From Gymnorhina tibicen (taxonomy: Eukaryota; Chordata; Aves; Passeriformes; Artamidae): a stretch of DNA of 64,000 bases. The notes beneath the pieces were generated by a model, which saw nothing but the letters and a program-made list of their open reading frames with translations, ran no database searches and had not been told where the DNA came from. The position numbers were made by a program, and so were the translations under genes. Positions within the stretch are counted from its first letter, which is position 1. Each line of letters starts with the position of its first letter. This document shows positions 49,593 through 59,462 of this stretch, piece after piece. Location: positions 372,001-436,000 of the forward strand of contig VXAZ01005702.1 of the NCBI GenBank assembly GCA_013399875.1, read 5' to 3'.

Positions 49593-50335
49593 ACCAGTCA
49601 AAATCAGACCAGGTTAATAAGAAGTTAAAAAAATCTTAATAACAGCTTCACCCCACTTATCCCTCTTTCCTTGGCTGAACTTTACTCCCAATTCTCTAAC
49701 TCCTTCAACCGCATGGTGTATGGAGACAGGGAGTGGGGGTTATGGTCAGTTCATCATAGGTTGTTTCTGCCTCTGCTTCCCTTCTCAGGGAGAGGAGTCC
49801 TTTACCTGCTTCACCATAGGGTCCATCTCACAGGAGACAGTCCTCCACTTCTCCAATGTGAGTCCTTCCCACGGGCTACAGCTCTTCAGGAACAGCTCTG
49901 TTGTGGTGTCTTTCCATGGGGTACAGTCTTTCAGGAACGACAGCTCCAGCACTGGTCCTCAGAGGGGTCAAAATTCCTGCCAGGAAACTCGCTCCAGCAT
50001 GGTTTTCTTTCTTCATGGTTCTGCAAGTCCTGCCAAGAGCCTGCTCCAGGTTTCCCACGGGGTCACAGCTGGTTTTTAGGCATCTAAAACCCTGCTCCAG
50101 AGTGGGCTGCACATAGATCTCTGCACCACTGACCTCCATGGGCTGCAGGGTTTCAGCTGCTTCACCATAGTCTTCACCACGGGCTACAGGGTAATCTCAG
50201 CTCTGGCTCATGCAGCACCTCCTCCCCCTCCTTCTGCACAGACCTTGGAGCTTGCAGAGTTGTTTTGCTCACATGTTCTCACTCATCTCTTCTCTCTGGC
50301 TGCAAATGCATCTGCACAATAACTTTTCTTCCTTC

Positions 50336-50343
50336 TTAAATAT
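50336..50343 (-). promoter_or_regulatory. TATA-like box of solo LTR
   Basis: The minus strand reads TATTTAAG (in cataTTTAAGaagg). It is in the right place to start an RNA reading leftward to the polyadenylation signal near 49,590. Activity is unknown. Confidence 0.5.
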
Positions 50344-50399
50344 GTTATCCCAGAGGCTTTCCTATCATCACTGTTTGGCTCGGCCTTGGACAGCAACAG

Positions 50400-50421
50400 G
50401 TCAATGCCTGCAGGCATTGAC
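50400..50421. repeat. Perfect 22-bp palindrome in LTR U3
   Basis: The core TCAATGCCTGCAGGCATTGA (50,401-50,420) is its own reverse complement, and the outer g/c pair extends it to 22 bp with no spacer. It lies upstream of the LTR's TATA-like box in element orientation. Confidence 0.9.
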
Positions 50422-50521
50422 TCTGTTGGAGATGGAGGAAGATTCTACCAGCTTCTCAGAGAAGCCATCCCTGTGACCTCCTCATCTCGCTATCAAAACC
50501 TGGCCATGCAAGCCCAATACA

Positions 50522-50526
50522 GTGGG
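50522..50526. repeat. Right target-site duplication (GTGGG)
   Basis: It directly follows the CA end of the solo LTR and is identical to the left copy at 49,397-49,401. Confidence 0.85.
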
Positions 50527-53153
50527 AAATTTTAGTTTTGAAGTAAAAATCTTTCTATCAGGGAAACAGAGTCCCTTAGCTAAGAGATGGGCATATTATT
50601 GTTATCTTAACTTACAGATTCTAAAACAAGCTTTTTCTGGTACACGCTGTGTATCAAGGGGCACTTGCAGAATGAAAGCTGGACAAAAGGAGGAGTGTAG
50701 AGTAGGCAGAAAAAAGGATGTGGGATGAGATTCTTTATTGTCTTTGCCTCTTCACATCTGGGCTACAGTCCCTCTGCTCCTCTCTTGCTCACTGTTAAGT
50801 GCTGTGTGGATTAGTGAGGTATAGAAACCTGTCAAAGATGCTGAATACAATAATAGGGCTAGAGATTCATAATTGCAGTAGTAGTCTTCGGTGAAAGCTG
50901 GGAGCAGTAATGATGTTTTTCTAGGCTTGCTTTTGTCTGACTCATTGAGATTAGTATTGTTAACTAGCAGCAGCACAATTTCAAAGTAGATGAGAGGGAA
51001 GTCTAGTGGTCTAGAAATACGGCCTAATGGTTATAACATACTTTTGAAAGTGCAGAGAGGAGAGTTTCAGTTTTCCTTGGTAGTTGTCCCTGTTTTCTAA
51101 AAGGGCAGGAGATGCAAGAGAGAAGAGAGACATAAAATATACTTGAAAGGAATTACATATTTCATAAATGCTAGCAGCTAGGGGACATGGCATTTAGCTT
51201 TCTAGTGCTCTCAAGACTGGCAAGATGCTCTAGCTATCAGAATCATACTTAAGAAACTTAAAAATATTCCTCTCTGATTGAAAACATTGTCAAGAATTAC
51301 AGGTCTTAGTCATTCATCCCTGCCAAAGCAACTCTTGCTGACAGAATTTTTTGCCTTTGTACAGATGACAACCTCTTGCTTGAAATCCAGGTAAATATGT
51401 ATGCTTTTTTAACCATATTCCTGTGTCAAGCCTTTCTTTAATGTCTTGAAATGGCATTCTACAGAGAGAAAGTTAAACTTTTAGAAGAAACAAATCAAGA
51501 GTATAGCTTTTCTCAAATTAGTTTTTCTGCATTATGCCTGATAAAGCACATTGCTCAGCACTATATCTTGAAAAGTATTACACATTTGTCTTTAAGCTGT
51601 TTAAAAACATCAGTTTTCTTCCCTCTTCTCTTTCTGTCCTTTTCTGTACTTTTCCAAATATCTTTGCAATTTTCTTTGCTGTCTCAGTGCACACCAATGC
51701 AACATCAATTTGATGTTATTATCAAAGTCTTGGAAATAAAAGCTGCGGCAAGCTGTTCACTGGAGATCTGATCTTTGACAAATAAGCTTGTGTCAGTGCA
51801 TCTAAAAAACCTTGAGTCCATACCTCTGTTTTCCTGCCAATAGGGTCTTGGCAGGGATGCAATTAAAAAAAGAAAATCAATCTGTTCTTTGCTGTCTTAT
51901 TTCTGAAGAATAGCATTGAGCTGCCAGGGCGTGAAGATGTGGGATTGTAAATACAGAGACGTCCTCGTGAATTCCACTTTCCTCTCTAGTCTCTAAATGA
52001 GTCTGATTTATCAAAGCATTAGAATGAGAGGAAGGAAAGGCTGAGATAAAGGGCAGTGGATTCTTTTAGCCGACTTCTGATAATTCAGAGGGGGTTGTGC
52101 ATTGTTTGAAAATTAAATCATAAAAAAAGTTTACACCCACCAGGGATCACTTATTTTTTGATTTTTAGAAGGGCTGAATGTCTATCACTAGGCAGAAATC
52201 CTTAGGAGTTACAGAATCTGTGATGATCACATATTTTAATTTTTTTTCCTTCTAAATGTGACTTTTAGAACACAAGTGTCAAAAAATGTTGGTTTGAAAT
52301 TGCTTTCGAGGTTCATGGATTACGTCAGTTGTGAGATTCCCAAACCTATGAAGTATTTTTTTTCCCAGAGCAGCAAATGTTCTCATATCCACATTGTGTA
52401 ACTTTTACCCTTTTAGTATTCCTTCTGATGTCACTGATACTCCTTGCCTCTGGAAACTTCAACAACTGTTCAAGTGTCTGTAGAACTATGAATTTTGATT
52501 GCATAAGTAACAGTTCCACATTCATCTACAAGTTTCAGTGCAGAAAACCAAAACCATCAAGAAGATGTACTAAATATGCAGGTGAATTACTTAGTGGACA
52601 TATTATGACTTTAAAATTGCCATTTTACAGTTTCTTAAAAAATCCCAAACACTGACAAGATTATTTTTAATATCAGCAGCTAACAATCCATAACCCACTC
52701 TTGGGGCTGTGTTTCTCCCTGAACATCTTTGGGTTCAGAACCCAGACTTTGCAGGCTGGCCGATGTGAGAGATTGAAATGTTAATGGTTAATGATTCAAA
52801 CAACTGGCCATTGACAAAAGCAGCAGGTGCTTTGCTGAGGCCAGGTTTGCAACCCCCAACCAAAGAAGAGAGTTTTGAATGCGTGGTGGCAAAAGCTCTG
52901 ATCTCCACAAGAGCAGTCCAGGTGCAGAGGCCATGCACATCCACCACTGGAGGATGACCAGGACAAACCAATCTTTGTTTAGCAACAGGCAGGTTTTTGA
53001 GCCAGGTAAGGGAAAAGGCTGGCAAAAAGCAGATCCTGTGAGGTGGAATAATGCTTTTCATCATGCATACATACGTATGTATGAATCTGTGTGTGTAGAG
53101 TTAGAATATATTACTTTGGGCATTAAGCTGACGTTATGGAATAAGGAGTGGAA
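50527..53153. other. No gene seen; possible duplicated segment
   Basis: No recognised element. The stretch at 52,735-53,064 is GC-richer and open for 109 codons on the minus strand, but the translation matches nothing I know. It may be an old LTR or retrocopy. From 51,181 rightward this DNA may belong to a 2.3-kb tandem duplication collapsed in the assembly (see findings). Confidence 0.45.
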
Positions 53154-53504
53154 TGTTCTGGGGTGACTGTATGATACTGTATTCCCTATCGTCTGCTCTA
53201 TGCCAGACATGAATCCTGTGCCTTTCTGTGTCTTTAAGCTGTTTCTCAGGAGAGGGGGGAGAGAAGCCCAAAGAACTTTTCAAGAGGTTTGTGCTCAAGG
53301 ACACACACTCCGCTGTGTTCTGCTGCTGCGGAGCCAAGGAAAGCATCTTCCTGGTTTTGTTTCCTCAGCTCTCAGTCTCTCTGCAGCAGGGAAGAGAGTG
53401 GCATTCGCTTGTTTTTTAGCTAGCTTCTTGTTCATTAGCTAAAGCACAGAGCCCTGGGACTTTGGTTTCTTCTTCTTCTCTTCTGGACTGTTCAGCAACA
53501 CCAG

Positions 53505-53525
53505 GGGACATGGCATTTAGCTTTN
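53505..53525. other. Misplaced 20-base tail plus single N
   Basis: Between two copies of gcaacaccag (53,495-53,504 and 53,526-53,535) sit 20 bases and an N that do not belong to the LTR. With the two bases before them they equal 51,180-51,201 exactly over 22 bases. This is a contig join, best read as the assembly stepping into the start of a second copy of an upstream segment. Confidence 0.75.
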
Positions 53526-53704
53526 GCAACACCAGAACATACTGGGAGGCCCTACACCATGGCCCGGAGGGGCCCACACCAAACCCCAGCTCTGGAGAGA
53601 GCCACGCCTACAAAGGACTTTGAATTTTAACAGGTTCTGTCCACAGTGAGAGGTTTTCCTTAGCATTATTCTTTTTTCCATGTCTGCGTGCACTCTGCTT
53701 GTTA

Positions 53705-53710
53705 AATAAA
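53705..53710 (+). terminator. Polyadenylation signal of plus-strand LTR
   Basis: AATAAA lies in gttaAATAAAtaactttttt, close to the 3' part of the LTR and in the expected place for the end of R. Confidence 0.6.
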
Positions 53711-53844
53711 TAACTTTTTTCTCACTTTCCTCCAAGGAATTTCTTCCCGAACCTGGTGGGGGAGGGGTGGCTGTAACCTGCCTTCTTTGGAGGAGATGTT
53801 CCTTCTGGAGCATTTCCTTTAATTTGTCTCAAACAGGGACACAA

Positions 53845-54293
53845 TGTCCTCCCTTCTGTTAAGGCCCTCCCCCTCTCCCTCTTCCCCCAGGAGGTATTGG
53901 GACATTTACACGTAGGCCTGAGGGTATTCATCTCTTCTGATAAGGCATAACTGGCTTAATTACACAGGCTTGAGAAACAACTCTCGTATCTTAGAAAGGG
54001 TTATAGACCATCAAAGACCCTCAAAGTGCCCCCAGACTCATATCTCTGGCCCTCCAGCAAAAGACTCTGCATGATGGAGAGCGTCACATCAGACAGTGTA
54101 AAACTCCCCTCCCAGGGGAGGTACCTGGACTTTCCCACCTGAACCTGAATGTATATTAACCTATCAAATCTTTTATTTGTGGCTTCCCCCACTCTTACTC
54201 TTTCTTCCTGTTACTTTATTTTCCTTATATATTTTCTTAAGTATACCTGTTAATAAGAACCTTAGTTACTCTGCCTCACTGGGGGTTGAAACA
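53845..54293 (+). mobile_element. Possible further LTR-like block
   Basis: The block starts TGTCCTCCC immediately after the preceding LTR and could end ...GTTGAAACA, giving TG...CA ends over 449 bases. It includes a short hairpin (ctcccct/aggggag at 54,104-54,120), a TATA-like tgtatattaacc near 54,150-54,161, and a degenerate AATAAG about 95 bases later. The layout resembles U3-R-U5, but no flanking duplication is present and I cannot name the family. It may instead be internal or flanking sequence of the neighbouring element. Confidence 0.35.
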
Positions 54294-54689
54294 GCCCATC
54301 ACTACAAGTTTAAAGCACCATTCCTACTAAGCATAGTTACTGCTTTTCAAGTGGATAATAATTTTGCTAAGTTTAGTGTTGAAAGAATCAAGAATCTGAA
54401 ATAAAACTTACGATATTGTCCATGTGGTTTCATTTCAATCCTATTTTATTTAACTGCCCTTTTTGTTTTTCCTTTATATTGCAGAGCATTTGCACAGTGC
54501 TGCCTAAGAGTTATTGAGTATCTTGGCACAGAGACTTCAGAATGAAATAACTGTAAAAGACAGAAGTTCTCCCTGAGTGTTGCAGCTTGCCAAATGAGAA
54601 GTGCCATAGGTCTAAATAACTTTCGTGTCCTCCCAACCCTGAGCAAACTCATGAGCTGTTATAGCTAAACTCTCCTGCAGTATGCCCTA
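54294..54689. other. No gene seen
   Basis: AT-rich flank with no recognisable feature. Confidence 0.5.
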
Positions 54690-55080
54690 GGAATGGTGTG
54701 GTGGCTCAGATTTTGCATGCTGGTTCCCCCTACTGTACAGCTCCTTTCTCACTGTGTCCCCCACAGCAGACTTCGGCAGAGTACTTTTTGGCAGCGGCAG
54801 GCCCATCCCCATCCCCTATGAGCCAGCAGAGTGCTTGATGCAAACACGCTCTTGCTGCAGCAGTGGGTGCTAGTGGGGAAGTCGGAAGGGAAGCTGAAGG
54901 TCTTGTCAATCTCCCTACCCTTCTCCTCCCCCGTGAGAAGTGGGAAAGAGTTGCTTTGGCAAAGGCGTGGCTGCTCTCACTGCTGTTTCCTGCATAACCT
55001 CACCTAGAAGCACCCATCTCACCTGCAGTGAGGATCTGAGACTCTTTCCTACTTCTCAAATACTCCATCTGACACAAGAG
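54690..55080. other. Unassigned GC-richer block
   Basis: Base composition rises over about 390 bases, with cttctcctcccccgtgagaa-type pyrimidine stretches and several CpG. No long open frame, TG...CA ends or family word is recognised. It could be an undocumented or decayed LTR, or a regulatory island. Confidence 0.3.
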
Positions 55081-55554
55081 GTCTCGTAGGGTTTTTATCC
55101 TCTATACACACTGCAAACACAAGCCTTTTTAAAATTTATTTATTCTATTTTTTAAATTGTTTAAATTTTAACTAAGCTTTGTCACAACTTGAATTCTTAT
55201 GACAGAAAGTATTTACCAGGCAGGTAGAATGATCGAAAATCTTTCTAAATTCGACAAAGGTTAAGTTTGAATTTATTTACTTTTATTTTTATGACTTAGC
55301 TAGAATGCAACAGCCAGACTTTAAATTAAGGAGACAAACAAGTAGATTATGCAAGGACAAGGTTGCTTGATGTGTCTTATTTTTTCCACTAAAACTACAG
55401 TATCTCTGAAGCTTGTAATTTTGCCAGACATTGCCACTAATATCTGAGCTATTATTGAAAGAGGCATCTGGATATTTACTGGTAGTTTTCCAAATGATAT
55501 CTTCAAATATGAAATGTCCTCAGTGTATTTAAGATTGTTTATTTTTTGAAAACA

Positions 55555-55680
55555 TCGTACTTATATATTTTATATATATATATTTAAAACTATATGTATA
55601 GGTGGTTTATGCATATATAAGTGTATATATATATATGTATGTTTATATGTTTGTGTTTATACATCCAAATATATGTAAAC
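55555..55680. repeat. AT- and TG-rich simple-sequence tract
   Basis: Alternating TATATA, TGTATA and TTTGTGT-like words run over about 120 bases, a degenerate dinucleotide or tetranucleotide tract. Another AT-only stretch lies just upstream at about 55,130-55,180. Confidence 0.7.
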
Positions 55681-58600
55681 ACTTATGTAAGAGACAGGGA
55701 TAATTCTGAGAGTTCAATTTTACTGATATTCATGCATTGTTGGCCAAAACATTAGACAGTGCTCTAGCTGTGCCAACTCCTGGTCTACTGCAGCAGTTTG
55801 TTCCCTGCAATTAAAATGATAAAGCTAGTCATATGCTGAAAATTATTCAAGCCATGAATAAAATTACAAGGCCAGTGTAACTAAATTACATAAGACTTTT
55901 GTTGTTCAATATCAACTTTAATTTAAATACTGTAATTAATACAGAATAACGTAACAGAACCTTCAAGGTAGTCTGAAAATTAGATCAAATAATTATACTT
56001 ACCTTTTGACACATACCAAGCAAAATTCTGCATAGTATGGAAAACAAACTTACATTATCCTTCTCCTCAGACAGGAAAATATATGCAGACAAGGACTCTT
56101 CTGCATCACAGCCTTAGTCAGATTTTCTCATAACAGTTACAGAAACTCGGGATCCTATAGTACAATCTTTGGGAAAGTCATGGCTTTCAAAAATGCAGGT
56201 GATCAAGGGACCACTCAGAGCCTATAAAGTTGGACCCTATAATCTGGACAGTGAATGTCAGACTTCACCTGGTTTATAGGTCTATGTGAACAAACAATCA
56301 CATCCTGTCTCACAGACTCCTAAAGCTGCACAGGTGTAGCTGCATTGGGAGGCAAGCCTGCCCTCAAGACCTGAAAAGGACCATGATAAACTTGAACCAG
56401 GCTGGTGGTCCCAACATGCCACTGAGTATTTCTTCAATGTCTATCCCCGTAGTTGGGACATCAGCACAGGGCAAAGAGTCATTTATTCCCATATCTGTGA
56501 CAGCTGTGTAATTTATATCCTTTCATTCATGCTTTTGACATGTAAGAGGGATCTGGAAGCTATCTGAATAGAGGAAGTCTACAACAGTGTTTTATAGAGG
56601 CAGCTCATACAGTGTATAATTAATCACCTCTAGTAATATGAGCATTGGACATCAAGAAAGATTAGCAGTCTGTTGGCAGGACTTTAAATTAAAAAATAAT
56701 ACTAAATAGCTTGCAGTCATGTTTTTTCCTGCATCTGTAGTGTATATTTCTGTCTGGGTCTGGGACTGTCCTCTGTCCTTGTAGAGTGTCTACACAAGGA
56801 GATACCATTCCACTGAGTTCTCTAGACATGTATCTTCCATATCTGCAGCAAACTGTGTGAGCTCAAAGTTGATTTTTTGTACTCACAGAGCTCTGAAGTT
56901 TAATGAAAAAAATAGTAATCAGTTAGACTGGAGATGTCAATTAAAAGTTTCACACTCTGTGCCATTAATCATTATTGTTCATTTTCCTTCATGGCAAAGT
57001 TATTGTAAAATTTGAAAATAAATATTTAATCTAAGTTCCTGTAAATAAAAATACAATGCATTTATAAATTATTTTTTGTTAAATTAGGCCCATAAAAACT
57101 GGCCCAATGGATCTGACTCACAACCAATATTCTGTCTGACAGTAGCTGGTATCAAGAAAAAAGAAACCCTTAAGTAAACAGCTGTGAAATAATATGTGCA
57201 CATTAAATCAGTTCCTCATATCTACCAGTCAGTAACTGACTTAAATGCAGTAGCATGATGTGTAAAATTAGTTTTGTTATTTGGGAAACGATCATGCATA
57301 ATAAGATGTTCTAAGCCTAGTGTCAATTGTTTTATGGTTTAATAACAGCTTTCAATTGCTTTAATGGTTTCGTCTTCAACATTCTGATTTATTGAACTCC
57401 ATTTCGAGGTTTCTTCAGGACATGCTGTTTTTATAGTGCTTCTCATGGGCTCCAATTAGGCCTTGAATCTATGTTACAGTTCAGGAAATGTAGGCAAATA
57501 TCTATCTTTCAGTGAATATTTGCTAAGCGGAATTTATGCTCCGTGTCTTAAGCAGGGTCTCTTTTTCTTTCCCCTTATCATGTTCACCTTCATCATGAAC
57601 ATGAAATGGATGAATGAAGCAATGACCCTTTTGTCATTGCTAGCACAGGTACAAAGAGGTGAAATGTGTGGCTTGTGAGCATGATATAGAAATTATTATA
57701 GTGTACCTTGCTAACTATATCTAGAAAAAATTTTAAGTAAACCAGAAATATTTGTTCTGATTTTTGCTAGCTTGCATAAGTTATTCAAGAGAATTAATGA
57801 GAAACTAATTTCAAATAAATCAATACTGTTCTTAAACATTGCCCTTTGGGGGGCTTCTGTTGTAACATCAGGCTTGCTTGGATCAAATCTGTAGCACAAA
57901 AGACCGGATTCAATATGGAAGCATCAGAAAAGCCTACAGTAAAATGAAACTCTGAAAGGAAGGTTAATCAGAAGTTCATAGGACTCAGCACGAGTCAGTG
58001 ATCTATGGAGTCATTTGAAGAAGTAAAACTTCCTCCAGTACTATTTGTGCACAAGGAGGCTGCTAGGAAAACAGGGATTTCAGAAGACTCCTTCAGACCA
58101 GCAAATGAGAACTGGAATACCAAAGGAAAATGATGGCACTTTGACCCAGTCAGCCAGATAGGTAATATGAGAAGATCCCAGATGAAAAGAGGTGAGCTAA
58201 GAGAGAGTTAACTTTGGCTCAACACGTCACAGCAGTAAGAAGCCACTAATGAAGACACAGTTGAGAGTGACACTAGAATTAAGAGACTCAGAAAATTAAT
58301 GACTCTGCATCTGAAATTCAGAGAGCTACAAAGAACATCTTTAACACTGAAATCAAGAATATGATTTACATTATATATGTTTAGCAGATGCACTCAGTCA
58401 TATTTTGAGTTGCAAAAACTAATCCTGCGTGATATTGTATGAAGGCTGTATGTCTTTTCAGCGGGTCTTATCTGCTCAGATATAGTGTGAGAAGTGCTGT
58501 GGTAAAGCTGCTTTTTCTTTTGCTGTTCATCTGCTTCTGACTGCAGCTTGAAATAGAAACACATTTTGGAAGGTGTTTGAGCTCACACGTTTGGGTGCTA

Positions 58601-59163
58601 CAGATTGCTCTGAAGTGGTATGAAGTGAGCAAAATGCTGGGAATATGTCAGCAATCTAACTTGAAGGAGAAAAGTAATTATATTCAATCAATGCTTGGCA
58701 GCAGTCAGCATGAAGCAATGGGTCATGGTGCCTTCCCATCTACCTTCTGAGCCTGATCGAGTTGAATGGACAGGCACCTAAGGGGAAAAATGAACAACAA
58801 GGAGATTCAGGGAAAAAAAATGTTATATTTGCCTGTGTTTGAAATTTGTGGCTTTAAGCTTTTTAGAAGAGAAAGAAAAAGCTTTCGGGATAGGTCAAGA
58901 AAATAACAGATCTTATGTAGAATTTTTTAAATGATCGTATCATATTTCTTATTTTTGGGTAATATTTTCTGAATGTCCTAACTGTGCATTTGTCCCCTTA
59001 GATACGTGTCACTGGACTGATCCTGTAAACTGGATCAGTCTCTAAAGATAGATAGAAAGGCACCAAAAAGACAGCAAGACTCATTGCTTCAGGCTGACTG
59101 CTGCAAAGAATTGACTGAAGATATGTGCCATTATTTTTAATGTAAGTATTAATTCTACATAGT
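55681..59163. other. AT-rich single-copy DNA, no gene seen
   Basis: No supported exon, RNA gene or transposon. A more balanced patch at 56,130-56,480 has no open frame of note. Confidence 0.55.
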
Positions 59164-59462
59164 TCATAGAATCAGAGAATGTCAGGGATTGGAACGGACT
59201 TTAAAGATGATCTAGTCTCAACTTCCCCCGCCGTGGGCAGTGACACCTCCCACTGGACCAGGTTGCTCAAGGCCTTGTCCAACCTGGCTTTAAACACTGC
59301 CAGGGATGGGGCATCTACCACCTCCCTGGGCAACGTAATCCTGTGTCTCACCACCCCCACAATAAAGAATTTTTTCCTAAAATCTAACATAAATTTCCCC
59401 ATTTTCAATTTGTACCATTTCCTTTCCTTTTGATCTCTTGGTCTGAGCTGTCTTCTCAAATG
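59164..59462 (-). mobile_element. CR1 LINE 3' fragment
   Basis: The plus strand begins with the reversed CR1 end (tcatagaatcagagaatg) and continues with caggttgctcaaggccttgt and gggatggggcatctaccacc. The minus strand translates to the RT C terminus, including FMLDFRKKFF, LPREVVDAPSLAVFKARLDK and ALSNLV. About 300 bp, 5'-truncated. The coding frame is open over this part, so the copy is only modestly decayed. The lengths of its two sides indicate target-primed insertion toward the right in plus coordinates. Confidence 0.95.

Larger units (their letters stand above)
49402..50521 (-). mobile_element. Solo LTR of an avian endogenous retrovirus (ERVL-like)
   Basis: The plus-strand text runs from TGTGGTGGGCTGGCCCTGG to CCCAATACA, giving TG...CA ends over 1,120 bases. 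It is flanked by perfect GTGGG duplications, so the full insertion has been reduced to one LTR by LTR-LTR recombination. The wording (for example ctggatgccaggtgcccacc and acaggggagagaaaat) matches an LTR family common in bird genomes, as I recall it. Transcriptional orientation is minus: a TATA-like box lies at 50,336-50,343 and an AATAAA signal about 745 bases downstream at 49,587-49,592, so R/U5 lies to the left. The middle carries a degenerate array of about 41-47-base spacing built on CAYGGGSTRCAG-like words. Overlapping open frames here are accidental. No retroviral gene is present. Confidence 0.92.
53154..53841 (+). mobile_element. Avian endogenous retrovirus LTR (plus), interrupted
   Basis: The block runs from TGTTCTGGGGTGACTG to AAACAGGGACA. 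It contains words typical of an avian LTR family as I recall it: ccctatcgtctgctctatgc, then gagccctgggactttggttt, cggaggggcccacaccaaac, and a 3' part with AATAAA at 53,705-53,710 followed by ctcactttcctcc. The signal sets plus orientation. Ends are TG...CA, but the 5-base flanks (tggaa on the left, caatg on the right) do not match, so no target-site duplication supports a clean solo LTR. At 53,505-53,525 a 20-base foreign insert plus an N splits the element. Removing it with one copy of the repeated gcaacaccag restores a continuous LTR text. Class assignment (ERVL-like) is tentative. Confidence 0.8.

Noticed and set aside
49671..50139. Open frames of 119 and 138 codons with SF/SC-rich translations
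   Set aside because: They are inside the solo LTR and arise from its periodic repeats. They are not retroviral genes.
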